A stretch of DNA of 64,000 bases from Dugong dugon (lineage: Eukaryota; Chordata; Mammalia; Sirenia; Dugongidae), in contig CM057462.1 in NCBI GenBank assembly GCA_030035585.1, positions 112,401,234-112,465,233 on the forward strand, read 5' to 3'. The notes beneath the pieces are model-generated. The model did not search any database, had not been told where the DNA came from, and saw only the letters and a list, made by a program, of their open reading frames with translations. The position numbers were made by a program, and so were the translations under genes. Below, piece by piece: positions 1-11,480 of the stretch. The number at the start of each line of letters is the position of its first letter. Positions within the stretch are counted from its first letter, which is position 1.

Positions 1-746
1 AATTGACCACAGCTACCAAGACCTCCACCGGACTGAGTCCAGTAAAGCTAGATGGTGCCCGGCTACCACCACTGACTGCTCTGACCAGGATCACAACAGA
101 GGGTTCTGGACAGAGCTGGAGAAGGATGTAGAGCATAATTCTAACTCACACACAAAAAAAAAAGACCAGATTTACTGGCCTAAAGGAGACTGGAGAAACC
201 TCGAGTATGGCCCCCAGACACCCTTTTAGCTCAGTAGTGAAGTTACCTTCGAGGTTCACTGTTCAGCCTGGGAGTGGACAGCCCAGTAAAATCAAATGAG
301 ACTAACGAGGTACAGGAGTCCAGTGACAAGGGCCAGAAGGCAGAAGGGGAGTAGGAAGCTGATGACAGGGAACACAAGGTTGAGTAAGGATACTGTTGAT
401 GTGTTGTGAGATTGTTAACCATTGTTATAGGGCAACATTTGTAGTAACTGTTAAATGAGAGGCTATTTTGTCCTGTAAGCCTTCATCTTAAGTGAGAATA
501 ACAGCACAATTAGAAGAGCGTAGTCAATGTCACTTAAATGTGTACGTAAAAAGTTTTGAAATGGTCTATCTTTGGCTATGTGTATTTTCACCAAAAAAAA
601 AAAAAGCTGAGAATTTAGAAGGTTAAAATATTGTGGGGTTGTTAACCAAAGTCATAAAACAGCATGTGTACTACTGTTACATGAGAAACTATTTGTTCTG
701 TAAGCCTTCACCTGAAGTACAATAAAATATTAAAAAAAAAAAAAAA
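1..746 (+). mobile_element. L1 LINE 3' end, cut by window edge
   Basis: This segment matches the 3'UTR of the full-length L1 at 34585-42583 nearly base for base, starting from the part that begins near 41852. It includes the two diverged copies of a roughly 100-bp module (about 400-510 and 625-727) and an internal A-run after CACC near 590. It ends in AATAAA-type sequence and a poly(A) tail at 732-746. No coding part of the element is visible here; the rest lies to the left of the window. It is several percent diverged from the other copy, so it is a separate insertion of the same family and not a recent duplication. Confidence 0.9.
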
Positions 747-2159
747 TTGGCCATAAAGAAGAAACTGAAGGCTGTTTGTAAATATGTCTTTAAATATAGA
801 ATTTGATAGCACATAATTCATTCTTTCTAGGATGATTTTTTTATATCTTCTACAGCATTTGTTTAATTTTTTTTGTCATTAGAGTCAGTATTTTAATTAG
901 TGACTATTTTTCAAAGATGAATATTTGTTTGGAAAAATTCAAAATTTCAGTCTTGTGACACATTGGTAAGTTCTTTTCACGAGGATAAAGAAACCTGGCC
1001 AAAGATGATACTGGTGAATGTGTTCACAGTTTTATGCTCTTCAATTAAAAAAAACAAAATTCACAAGGCAGGAGACATGGCCATAGTGTCATAAAGTACT
1101 TCAGAGAAACCATGTTACTTTTGATAGAGAAATTATAATAATGCAATCTTAATCTTAATTTTTCATGAAAAGAAAATTGCTCAAAATAATCTTCTAAAAA
1201 TTTGCCAAAGACAAATCTTAAAATATGCAAAATAACAATTTATCAGACTTCTAATTATGAATCATTAACAATATAGTTTAAATGTTCTTGCATTTTACAA
1301 ATAGCTACAGTGAGTAGAGTTTATTCTGACCTTTGAATAAAATGATACATGGAAAAAATTTAAAATGCAGATAACTCACAAATTAAGCAGAGATTCTATT
1401 TACTGAGCTAACTAAAGAATCCTTATATCTCTAGTTATTTAATCACATGAATAAATGCCTAATAATATTTTAAAATTTCATTTTGTCACAAGAGTATATA
1501 AAACTCATATTCCCTTTATACTTTTTTCTTTCTCATACTTTTTGTAATGAAAATTCTTGGCCAATGCTCTTAGGGTTTATTTTGAATTAGGTTTCAAAGA
1601 CTGGAAACATATTCCTAATCATGGACACACTATAGTATTGTACATCGTAAGAATTGCTTCCTTCAGCAGAATACACTTCTCATCTTACTTCCTCATAGTT
1701 TATCTGTTCAAGAACAAAAATGTCACCAAATTTAACACTGGAGTATTCATGTTACTATTCATTTGGAAAAACAGATGAATGCATGACTAAAAATAATACA
1801 ATTAATCCATGAATGCAAAGAGAAAGTCTGTATTTTGTCAAATTACTGCTGGCAAAAGTTAAAACTAATATTTTTAGAGAGTTTTTGAAATATATATATG
1901 ATTTCACAAATGATAGCTACTTGCCTTACTTTCTCAAGTTCTCATGTACACATATGTCAAAAAGTAAAAACTGTCCCCAAAACTCTCATTTTCAACCTAT
2001 ACTAAAAATCCATATTTTCTTATTGTATAAATTTGCTTTGGTCCTCCAGAATATCTTTTAGGAACTTTTTTTTAATCTTCTTTATACGTTGGTACCTCAC
2101 ATTCATTTTTCTGTTAAAGACTTAACAGGCATTGTACTCATCTTGGTTATATTGTAACA
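747..2159. other. No recognised feature (AT-rich)
   Basis: AT-rich sequence with only short chance reading frames. I recognise no repeat family, exon signal or RNA gene here. Confidence 0.5.
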
Positions 2160-2480
2160 AAAAGGACCAACATAATAAACCAACATGAGGGGCAACTATA
2201 AATAGGGGCTTATGATATAGGGCCTAGTCAAGACGTGAAACACCTAGAACAGATGCGTGCTCTGATTGACCAAATCGCCCCCACTCCTGCAGTATGTCAG
2301 AAACACATTTCAGAGTTATCCACAGCCACGTTCCAACGTTGGTGGCTTAGGAGCTTGCCCCCAGTGCCAAGGGCCATAGAATTTTGTGGAAGCCATTTTG
2401 GTAGCAAAAGCCGCTCTTGATCCAGGTTAATTTGCATTGCTGGAGAAGGCATAGGTAAAACCATCCATTGTTTCTTGAAA
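2160..2480. other. Unassigned GC-richer segment
   Basis: This stretch is less AT-rich than its surroundings and has a TATAAATA-like box near 2177-2184. A 61-codon reading frame (2235-2420, +) begins MKHLEQMRALIDQ. I do not recognise the peptide or the DNA. It could be a remnant of an old repeat or a processed-pseudogene fragment; there is no poly(A) tail or splice evidence to decide. Confidence 0.2.
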
Positions 2481-2519
2481 GCACATGTTTACTGTTAAAC
2501 TATACTTGAGCTTTAAAAG

Positions 2520-2685
2520 CACTGTCCCTTACCATTCTCCAGACAGTAACTGGATTTATGTAGCACTTTCTTTTCTTCAGACTTATAGCTCCTTCAGAAG
2601 AACTCACAGTATTTTACTGATGGGGAAACTGAAAGCAGATGAATGATTCCCACTGTCACACAGTATGTGACAGATATATATATGA
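2520..2685 (+). mobile_element. MIR SINE remnant (weak)
   Basis: The order 'tactga-tggggaaactga' followed by 'actgtcacacagta' near 2600-2665 resembles the MIR core, where a gauge of 'GGGGAAACTGAGGC' precedes 'GTCACACAGC'. It is strongly diverged, so the assignment is tentative. Confidence 0.4.
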
Positions 2686-2689
2686 TAAA

Positions 2690-4030
2690 GGCAAAAAACA
2701 ATTAATCCTACCCGGAATTGTTCATTAAAAATACCAGCTTTTATTTGTTATGTAAAAAATTGATGTTAAGATAGATTATATAATTTATCAATGTCAACTA
2801 GCTAGTAAGTGCTTCAGTGAAGATTTTCAAATAAATCTATAGATTTCAAAGTCACGTTTTCCTTATATTGCTTTTTAATTCACTCTGATGAAAACTCATA
2901 CATTATCATTTGTAATTTCAAGTCATCACTATCTTCACAGCATGAGCCAGTATACTTCCTACTTTATAGGTTTCAGAAGAAATCTTTATGCTCTGGGAAC
3001 TCTATATGCTGTTCTATACACTAACTTCTCAGTCCTAAGCACCTAACAAAAATACTAACACAAGGTAAAACTATATTAAAACAAATGTCTGAAAACAGTC
3101 CACACCAAGCCTTTTTCATAAAGTATCAGGATAAGCAGCATATCTAGAAAAGGAGCAAAATGTTGAAAGTATTCTGAGATTCCATTTTATGTCAAGCAAA
3201 TAAGAGATTGTCTTGAATAAACAGATAAGAGCGAAATATGTTGCTATTTTTACTTTAAGGACGTAGTTGATATCAAAAGGAATCATTAAAATCAGGTGTG
3301 CATTTTTCATGTGAGGCCATTAAAGGTCAAGTTCAGAGCATTTTAAATTGCACACAACATTCAGAATTGGAGGAACAAAAGTATGTGGGTTAAGTGAGGT
3401 TTTTCTAATTAATGATTACAAAGTACCTTAGTAGACGTTATGGTATGCAAAGGCCAAACAAAAATTATAACATCTGGCTTGTAAGAGTTCGCCCTCCAAT
3501 GATATAGGACTACTTTATAGATCTGATTGCTTACTCCTTAATAATATGTCTGGATTGGAATGCTGGTTTATTTATTTGTTCTCTACTATTTAATGGTATT
3601 CCAGTTAAGCCAGTATTTTATAAAAATGATACAATATTTATCCAAGCATTCAATCTATGTTTTAATCAATGAAATAAAAGACTTCTTGTAAAGTCTCAAT
3701 TTGATTTACAGGACACTTCATCAAGTAAAACTCTTTATAAGTACAGGGTGATGGTGGGGAAAGCTTGGGTAGGTGGCAAAAATGGAATGAGAAACTCATT
3801 CCTGGTCTTTGTTTTTCTAGTCATCAAAATCAGTGTAGGCATTCACAGCTAGACTCCCCATTCTATAAAACAAAGTGGAGGGGAATAAAGTTGTCTAGCT
3901 GTAAACCAGAGAGGGAGGAAGGGAGAATAGTTTCCCATGACCCCAATATGAGTGTAGTTTTTACAATAGCAATGTAGTAATAATTACAAACAATGTACAG
4001 GAGGTCATCATTTTAAAAATCATTTCAAAA
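2690..4030. other. No recognised feature
   Basis: AT-rich, no convincing repeat, exon or RNA gene. The short reading frames present are what chance predicts. Confidence 0.5.
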
Positions 4031-4034
4031 TATT

Positions 4035-4195
4035 GCCAATTTTACTTCCACAAGTATATTATAATCTACATAGAATTATTCCCAAATTACAGATAAGCAT
4101 ATGTGATTTATAGAAATTGTGTTACTTGTCCAAGATCACTTGGCTGGTAAGTGGAAGAAGTGGGGATCAAATTCACTTTACCGTGCTGGTCCTCC
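4035..4195 (+). mobile_element. MIR SINE remnant
   Basis: Contains 'gttacttgtccaagatcac' followed by 'ggtaagtggaagaagtggg', which matches the MIR consensus order (CTTGCCCAAGGTCAC, then GTAAGTGGCAGAGC). Sense orientation, highly diverged as expected for this pan-mammalian SINE. Confidence 0.65.
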
Positions 4196-4199
4196 CAGT

Positions 4200-4798
4200 A
4201 TGCATTGATAGGATGAGAGCCTGATCATGATCACGTAACAAATCTTTGTCTGGCTACCACATTGGTTAATGGCACTTGGACAACAGCTAAGCATACACTC
4301 TTCCCTCATTACGAAGATGGCTAAAATGGACATGAGAAAGAGGAAGAAAAGACTGTTGATTCCCCTTGTGAACAGAAATGTACATTTTATTTCTCTTCTT
4401 ATCTTCACTTGGTGTTTCTTTACTTAAACTGTGTAATGAGTAAAATAAATAAATAAGAGAAAGAAAAACTAACATTGTCTAAATATGGAATTCCTAGATA
4501 TCAAAAAGTCTCTCTTTATAGGGGAAAATGAGCTTAAAAATTATTTCATAGTATTTTATGTAACTAAAAATATAAGCCTGAATGTTACTGGTGAAAGTGA
4601 AGTAGAATTTAATCATGGGACAAATATAGGTTTTTGGGAGTAATATAACCTCTCCTTTTTGTCTTTAGCAGCTTTTTTGTTATAATGGATTAGCTAATTG
4701 GTTAAATTTTCTCTACAAATTATCTTTATGTGGATGCAGAATGCTCATAACAATGTATCATAAAAAATATGATAATTGCAGTGCAATGAATTACTTTT
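4200..4798. other. No recognised feature; short (AAAT)n
   Basis: Only a short AAAT-type simple repeat near 4441-4457 stands out. The remainder is unassigned AT-rich DNA. Confidence 0.5.
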
Positions 4799-5690
4799 AT
4801 ATAGCCCTTCTAGCCATAGTGTTGTAACTCTCACAAAATGATTGGGTGGGACTATGCAAATAAGGTGTTTGTGGCCCACCAAAGGGATTGGACAGCCTGC
4901 TAACAATGCAAATAAGGCACGTGGAACACTTGCACAAGTGGGACTATACAATAAGATATATGGAACCCTTGCAGGGATTGGTTACTTTTGTCATCCAGCT
5001 AGGCTTAAAGAAGCTAATCTCAGAGGTTGGAGGGGACCCCACTACCATTAAGAAGATGAGCCAAAGCAGAGATTCTCTTTTGGACCCATGGTCCCTGCAC
5101 TGATAACCTCTTAAACCCAGGAGACGAGAGCTGTAATGCTGGAGACTGTGTGAGAAGGCAAGAAGCAGCGACAAGCATAACAGAGTCCAGTGGCAGAGAA
5201 ATGGCAGTAGCAGAACCAGGAGACTGGAATGAGATGGCACAGCAGGCTTTTTGGCCTACAAGTTGAGAAAGCTGAGCCACTTCAGGCAGGAGGATTGCTG
5301 GCAGGCAGAGTGGAGTGCATCTGGGCACTTGTTGGCAGAGCTAAAGGAAGAGCTGCAACACTTGACTAAGCAGAGCAGACGCCAGGCGTGAGCAGAGGCT
5401 GAGGCTGAGGGCAAGGGCCCAGGCCAAGAGTGAGGGCCTAGGCTGAGAGCGAGGGCCTGACGGCAGCAGCAGAGAAGAATCTGTCCTGATTGAATAATTG
5501 TTTCCTGAGTTGTTCATGTTACTTCCAAGTTGATCCTGATCCGAAATTGTAAACTGTTATTTCACTAACATACCCCATAATTGTAAGTATGGTCTGTTGA
5601 GTTCTGCGTGGCCATTACAATGAATTATCAAATCCAGCATAGAAGTAGAGTGCCGTGGGCGGGACAGCTGGTGTCAGAATTGGTAAAAAG
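4799..5690 (+). mobile_element. ERVL-like LTR (solo), with repeated ATTGG and octamer motifs
   Basis: A GC-richer block shares order and several phrases with the block at 17810-19390 ('ctcacaaaatga', 'gggattgg', 'tggtccctg', 'gataacctc'/'gagaacctcc'), so the two are copies of one repeat family. The tail near 5600-5690 ('gagttctgcgtggccatta', then 'aattatcaaatccagcat' and 'agagtgccgtggg') resembles the U5 end of ERVL-type LTRs. The first part holds GATTGG (an inverted CCAAT box) at 4840, 4886 and 4976 and two ATGCAAAT octamers at 4854-4861 and 4906-4913, each followed by AAGG. No retroviral genes follow, so it is a solo LTR or fragment. Exact ends are uncertain and no target-site duplication was established. 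Confidence 0.6.
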
Positions 5691-6742
5691 TTTGAAGAGT
5701 GGAGATATGTCTGACTTCCACCTCATAGGAATCAGCTTTGTGCTGATGCTGATGATGATTATCCTCCCCCCTTGTGAAGTTAGTTGAGAAGGTCTGATGC
5801 CATTCCATTTTTACAATGATCAACTCTAATATCCTCCTGATATTTGTACCACCTTGATTCTTATTATGACTACAAGCCTGCACTGATTTCGCTATAGAAT
5901 ATTATATAGACTCAAATTTTGCAGTAATACTATTGCACTTTGAAATTCAAACAACATATTTCCATGTAAACACTTAACTTTAACCAATCGTTTACACACT
6001 TAAAAAATGGAATGCTATTCCAATGAGAAGTTGGCTTCTTTGACAACTCTTAACATTTGTATGCCATATGCTTTCAAAGAAAAAAATATTCAATATTTAA
6101 TAAAATAATCCCAAACCAAAACTCATCCATTGCAGCTGGAGTTGTTGCTTTAGAGTGGTTTACTAAACTTTAGTGGAGGAGAAGACTATTCTGGAAGAAG
6201 GTAAACTTCTCCCAATAAGATCACTTTTCTCATGCATGCTGAAGGTAATTTTATAGCACTGTATTAATGGAAAGATCTAAGCAAGATTAAGAGGTCTCTC
6301 CAGGTCCCTCCCAAGCCCAGCATGCACTGAAGTACTTTAAAAGAACTGTTTGTATTGGAATTCTCCCATGCATTAGCACTTAAATCTTTAAAATATCTTT
6401 GAAGCCCATCTGCTGCAGAGCTTCATTTTTAATGAAAATGGAAAGGGGCAGTCATAACTGTCTCTAATACAGTAGGTCTTGTCTACAGCTCTAATTTGTT
6501 GTACCTCAGAGGAGAGCTTTGGAACAAAATTATTTCCATTCATAAGTTAATGAACTCATTGTAATAGAGTTGTAGTAATAAAAATTCTAGAAAATAGAAA
6601 TATATCATCCAATAAATACGGCATCTCTCTATCACTTTAGAATTGTGTTCCACAATATAGAATATATTAGTTTGTTACTTATGCATAAATGGATACAAAA
6701 ATCTTCACCTATAGTGTCCAACAATATTTTCACACTCTCTTG
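5691..6742. other. No recognised feature
   Basis: AT-rich unassigned sequence; no repeat family or gene signal recognised. Confidence 0.5.
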
Positions 6743-6749
6743 TACTATA

Positions 6750-6920
6750 CCAAAAAAACCTGTTGCTGTTGAGTCAATTCCGATTCATAGCGACCCTGTA
6801 GGATAGAGTAGAACTGCCCCCCAAGGTTTCCAAAGAATAGCTGGTGGATTCAAACTGCCGACTTCTGGTTAGCAGCCAAATGCTTAACCTTTGCTCCTCT
6901 TAAGCAAGGCTCCTCTCTTT
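6750..6920 (-). mobile_element. AfroSINE (tRNA-derived SINE)
   Basis: Reads in antisense as the AfroSINE consensus: 'gagtcaattccgattcatag' then 'cgaccctgtagga', 'gagtagaactgcc', 'agctggtggattcaaactg' and 'gttagcagccaaatgctta', which is the reverse complement of the tRNA-like head. The flanks TACTATA at 6743-6749 and 6921-6927 form a 7-bp target-site duplication. Confidence 0.88.
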
Positions 6921-7204
6921 TACTATAAGTACATTGAATTTTTGAAAGAGACTGTTAATAGTTTAAAACAAAGAAGAAAATAACACATCAGTGAATCTTT
7001 TCTCAAAGCAGATTCCTAGATACGAGAGTAAAAATTTTGAGATTTTATTACTGTAAGATTCCAACAAATGTTTGTCATCTAGATTTACTTCTCTAAGTTG
7101 GAGTGCTTTAGTTTCCCAAGCAAGAACAAAAGAATGTCCTCTCACTTTTAAGACAGTATACATAATGGAAGTTTGGGTTCTGAAGCTAAACAATTCATCA
7201 CCAA

Positions 7205-7890
7205 CTAACATATGTGAACTTCTCTAGGTTATTGCTTTCTTTGAGGCTCGGTTTCCACATCAGTAAAATTGGGTTAAAAGAGTGTCTTAGTTATCTAATG
7301 CTGGTAAAACAGAAATACCACAAGTGGATGGTCTTGACAGAGATTTATTGCATCACAGTCTAGGAGGCTGGAAGTCCAAATTCAGGGTGCCAGCTTCAGG
7401 GGAAGGCTTTCTTTCTCTGTTGGCTCTGGGGGAAGGTCCTTGTCATACATTTTTCCCTGCTCTAGGAGCTTGTCAGTGCAAGGATTCTGAGTCCAAAGGA
7501 TGAGCTCTGCTCCTGGCTCTGTTTTCTTGATGGTATGAAGTCCCCTTGTCTCTCTGCTGGCTTTTCTCTTTTATATCTCAAAAAAGATTGACTCAAGATA
7601 CAACCTAATCTTGTAGATTGAGTCCTGCCTCATTAAGATAACTGCTTTTAATCCTGCCTCATTAACATCCTAGAGGTAGGATTTACAACACATAGGAAAA
7701 TCACCTCAGATCACAAAATGATGGACAATCACACAATACTGGGAATCATGGCCTAGCCAAGTTGACACACATTTTTGGGGGACACAATTCAATCATAACA
7801 AAAGGGTAACTAGGCCACAGGGTTGCTGGGAGTTTTAAACACAATACATGTAGAGAGCTTGGTACATGAAGAATACTCAGCACATGTTAG
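7205..7890 (+). mobile_element. MIR SINE split by an LTR
   Basis: 7205-7282 carries MIR-like 'gaggctcggtttccacat' and 'cagtaaaattggg'. 7801-7890 continues with 'gggttgctgggag' and 'agcacatgttaggtat', the downstream MIR order. The two parts are separated exactly by the antisense LTR at 7283-7800, so one MIR was interrupted by that insertion. Confidence 0.6.
7283..7800 (-). mobile_element. MaLR-like solo LTR, afrotherian type
   Basis: Begins TGTCTTAGTTATCTA and ends in CATAACA on the + strand, i.e. TG...CA termini. The antisense reading is an MLT1/MST-like LTR: a start near 'gaattgtgtcccccaaaa', an internal 'gagatataaaagagaaa' TATA/R region and an end resembling 'taaagccatccacttgtgg'. Four more copies lie at 8683-9166, 26870-27391, 54447-54921 and 56509-57042. 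It lies within a MIR. The flanking 5-mers AAGAG and AAAGG do not make a clear target-site duplication. Confidence 0.8.
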
Positions 7891-7944
7891 GTATAAGACG
7901 ATTAAGTTAATTTATTTTCCATGAAAAATATTTCCGTAGCTGGT

Positions 7945-8155
7945 GGGCCACAACTAACCAGTTGCCATTCAGTAGAGTTGATTCCAACTCATAGCAAACC
8001 ATGTGTATCAGAGTAAAGTTTTGCTCAATCGGGCTTTCAGTAGCTGATTTTTCATAAGTAGATCACCAGGCCTTTCTTCCAAGGTGCCTCTGGGTGGACT
8101 TAAAGTGCTAAATTTTCAGTTAGCAAATGAATGCATTAACCATTTTACTCTTGGC
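7945..8155 (-). mobile_element. AfroSINE, long variant
   Basis: Antisense match to the longer AfroSINE form: 'gttgccattcagtagagttg', 'attccaactcatag', then the extra middle part 'agtagatcaccaggccttt', 'cttccaaggtgcctctggg', and a diverged tRNA-like head 'agttagcaaatgaatgc'. It is diverged more than the short copies. Confidence 0.75.
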
Positions 8156-8235
8156 CACAACTACTCCAGTGCAGTTTCCTATGCAGAGAATATAGAGAGA
8201 AGCACAACAAAATTGGCCCATGGGGGCAAGTGCAA

Positions 8236-8675
8236 ACTTGTTGTTGTTAAGTACCTTAGAGTCAGATTTAACTCATAGTGACCCTACGGAACAAAACACT
8301 ACCCAGTCCTGCACCATCCTCATAATTGTAGCTATGTTTGAACCTATTGTTGCAGTCACCATGTCAATGTATCTCATCGAAGGTCTTCCTCTTTTTCACT
8401 GGCACTCTACTTGACCAAGTATGATGTCTTTCTTCAGGGAATGATCCCTCCTGATAATATGCCCAAAATATGTCTTGCCATCCTCGCTTCTAAGGAGCAT
8501 TCTGGGTGTGCTTTTTCTAAGCAAGATTAGTTCCTTCTTCTGGCAGTCCATGCTATATTTAATACTCTTCACCAACACCATAGTACAAATGCATCAATTC
8601 TTCTTTGATCTTCCTTATTCATTGTCCAGCTTTTGCATGCTATAAGAGATGATTAAAATATCATGGCTTGGGTCA
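8236..8675 (-). mobile_element. RTE (BovB-like) LINE 3' end
   Basis: The antisense strand reads as the 3' end of the same RTE found at 62815-64000 and 23567-24026. It starts at the terminal 'gttgttgttaagtacctta' (reverse of the (CAA)n tail after 'acctaacaac') and includes the parts matching 'ctccttagaagcgaggatgg' and 'gacatcat'. Coding frames are broken. 5'-truncated, as is usual for this LINE. Confidence 0.82.
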
Positions 8676-8682
8676 AGCACAC

Positions 8683-9166
8683 TGTCTTAGTTATCTAGTG
8701 CTGCTATAACAAAAATACCACAGGTGGATGGCTTTAACAAAGAGAAATTTATTCTTTCACAGTCTAGGATGCTAGAAGTCTGAATTCAGGGTGCAAGTTA
8801 CTGGAGAATTATTTCTTTCTGTCAGCTCTGAGGGAAAGTCCTTGTCATCAGTCTTCCCTGGTTGAGGAGCTTCTCAGTGCAGGGACCCAGGTCCCAAGGG
8901 TGCACACTCCTGACTCTGTTTTCTTGGTGGTACGAGGTCCTCCTGTCTCTCTGCTCACTTCTGTCTTTTATATCTCGAAGAGATTGACTTAAAACACAAC
9001 TTAATCTTGTAGATAGTCCTGCCTCATTAACATCATAGAGACAGGATTTAGAACAAACAGGGAAATCACATCAGATGACAAAATGGTGGACAATCACACA
9101 ATACTGGGAATCATGGCCTAGCCAAGTTGACAGATATTTTGGGGGGACACAATTCGATCCACAACA
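8683..9166 (-). mobile_element. MaLR-like solo LTR, afrotherian type
   Basis: Second copy of the LTR family. TGTCTTAG start and CAACA end on the + strand. Flanking 5-mers CACAC (8678-8682) and CATAC (9167-9171) match at 4 of 5 positions, a plausible decayed target-site duplication. The region between this and the copy at 7283-7800 is MIR, AfroSINE and RTE, so the two are independent insertions and not the ends of one provirus. Confidence 0.82.
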
Positions 9167-9309
9167 CATACCTTAGTCTGTCTGGTTAGCAAACTTCTTA
9201 GAAGTTCACAAGCTTCACTGACTCAAGGCCTCTGAAGGTGTTCTACCTTTCCCTCATTTTCATCAACATCTGGTAATATGATAGAGTGGGGAAAGCTCAG
9301 GGAGATGAG

Positions 9310-10110
9310 CCCGTGGACCAAAGAAGAAATCACACTGAAAATCAGAAAGTATTCTGAACTAGGTGATAACAAAGATATAATATATCATACTTGTGGGATC
9401 CAGCTAGAGTGGTACTTAAAAAAATTATCTTAAACCTTAAACACACACATACACACACACAGATGCACTGTGTGTATGCGCACACACACACATATAAAAC
9501 AATATGTGAGCATACTAAAAAGTATAGGTGAAAATCAATTAAATTTTTATTTTGAGAAGTAGAAAAGAATAGCAAATCAAACCATTAGGAAGTGAATAAT
9601 AAATGTAAGAGCAGAAATCAATGAAATAAAAAACAAATGTATAATAGAGAAAATATATGGGCCCCAAATTAGTTATTTGAGAATATTATTAAAGTCCCCT
9701 AGCAAGAATAATGAAGGAAAGAGACAGAACAGAAATTACCAAAATCAGGGAGTAAAAGGAGGGCTACACAATAAGACATGGAGATATTAAAGAGCTAATA
9801 AGAAGACATGAACAATTTGCTGATTACATAAAATTTAACTTATTGTCACAAAATAATTAGAAAATCTGAATTATTTCATATTTTATTTTAAACATTTAAT
9901 CTGAAATGAAACAACTCCCCTTTCCCCCCAAGTCAATCCCAGATGGATTTACTGGTCAATTCTTCCAAATATTTACTGAAAAAAGAACACCAATCTTACA
10001 CTAACCCTTCATGAGAATAATAAAAGGAATAACACTTCCCAGTTGTTCTATGAGGTCAGCACCACTTGTAATACCAAAGCCTGATGAAAATATTACAAGA
10101 TATGTGTACT
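9310..10110 (+). mobile_element. Ancient L1 ORF2 remnant
   Basis: Sense-strand remnant of an old L1 ORF2. The order 'gaagaaatcacactgaaaat', 'acttgtgggatccagct', 'gagcagaaatcaatgaaata', 'gacagaacagaaattacca', 'gagatattaaagagctaata', 'agatggatttactggtcaat' and 'tctatgaggtcagca' follows the segment from the post-endonuclease region into the reverse transcriptase. A CA-rich repeat interrupts it. Frames are destroyed. Confidence 0.75.
9436..9496. repeat. (CA)n/(TG)n microsatellite
   Basis: Interrupted ACAC... run, a short 'actgtgtgtatgcg' in the opposite sense, then CACACACACA. The two arms can pair, making an imperfect inverted CA/TG repeat. Confidence 0.9.
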
Positions 10111-10600
10111 GAAGAGGTTTCAGCATTCCTGTTTCTTACGTAAATATTCATAGACCTAAAAACTCTGGTTGCTATGAGTATTAAATAAGAAAATCGTGTG
10201 AAGAGTATAACATAGTTCATGACATATTGAAAGTATTAAATATGAGCTTTGTTATTATTTTATTATTAATTATTTGCTCCTAGAGAATAAGAAACTGCAT
10301 ATACTACTAATAAAATGACTCCATTTAATCCTCCATTTAAATTAGCTTGAGTAACACATTTTATATACTTTTGGTTTTGAACCTACAGATTAGAGAACCA
10401 AGCATACAATTAATCATTATCAAGGTACCCTGATACCTCATCTTTGATATTATACCTATGGGGTTGCCAGGCTGAATAAGTACAGAAGGTACCATTCATA
10501 TGGATCTAAGGAAATTGGTTCCTTCTAAAACTGGCATCATTTTAGTTAAAAAGAAAAAAAGCAGACTGTATACTATAAACTAGCAGTTTGAAAATGCATT
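10111..10600. other. No recognised feature
   Basis: AT-rich; a MIR- or L1-derived origin is possible but nothing could be assigned. Confidence 0.45.
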
Positions 10601-11480
10601 TAACCTTGATTTCTATCTTGCCTGATATTAATAATTCTTTGCCTGTTTATAGTTTTCATTATTGGTTTCACAAATATTTTTCATGTCTTTAATTACGATA
10701 TTTTGTGTACTTCTAGGTGTGTCTTTTAAGTACTGTATAACTGGATTTCGTCTTTTGTTGTGGTTGTTATTGATTATCCCCCTGACTTCCCACATACACT
10801 CTGTGTTCTTAGTTATTTCATGTAGTATTTTCGTCCTTCAGATTTATTGGCATTGATGAAATGACTGATTAGGATTTATTCCTTCCATTTTTCATATTAT
10901 TTATGTATTTTTGATTCCTTCTATTTTTCTTATTTATTCACTTATTTTTTCATTCATTTATTTTGTGATTGTGCGTGTGTTCATGTGTGTGTGTGCATGT
11001 GTGTATGATGTACATATAACTTCTGATGATCATCCTTAAATATTTAACTCAGCTGTTAAACATATTTTATCACTATTTAGGGTATATAATATCAGTAGCT
11101 ATATTCATCTTAAAACAGCTTCCAAATTCCTACTTCCTCTGGTCCCAAAACTTCTGAGTTTGTATTATTATGAATATGTAATATATGTAATACATATATT
11201 TATATGTAAGTTTGTATTTACATATATATGATTTTTCATTTTTTAATATTATGTGTCAATAATTTTTGGATTAAACTGTAAGTTTTACTAGTATCTTTGC
11301 TCCCCAGTATTTGTTTATCTTATGCATTCTTCTTTCTCTGATTCATTTTTCACTTTCCTGGAGTATATCTTGTAACATTTGTTTTAGTGATTCATGCTTG
11401 CATCCTCCCTTTTTGTATTGTCAAACCTCTTTGAGTATATCTGTGAATGCTAGCTCTGCTTATAGGGCAATGTTTATGGT
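10600..11480 (-). mobile_element. Possible degraded antisense L1
   Basis: T-rich sequence with phrases such as 'ggcattgatgaaatgac' and 'gtaacatttgttttagtga' that resemble antisense old-L1 sequence. The match is loose and could be wrong. Confidence 0.3.
10972..11010. repeat. (TG)n microsatellite
   Basis: Interrupted TG dinucleotide run: 'gtgcgtgtgttcatgtgtg' continuing to 'gtgtgtatg'. Confidence 0.85.

Noticed and set aside
8220-8581. Short frames in both directions as a gene
   Set aside because: They lie in an antisense RTE 3' end and are decayed RTE coding sequence or chance.
7283-9166. Two same-strand LTRs as ends of one provirus
   Set aside because: The sequence between them is MIR, AfroSINE and RTE with no retroviral genes, and each has separate flanks.
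9430-9500. CRISPR-like or regulatory repeat
   Set aside because: It is a plain interrupted CA/TG microsatellite.
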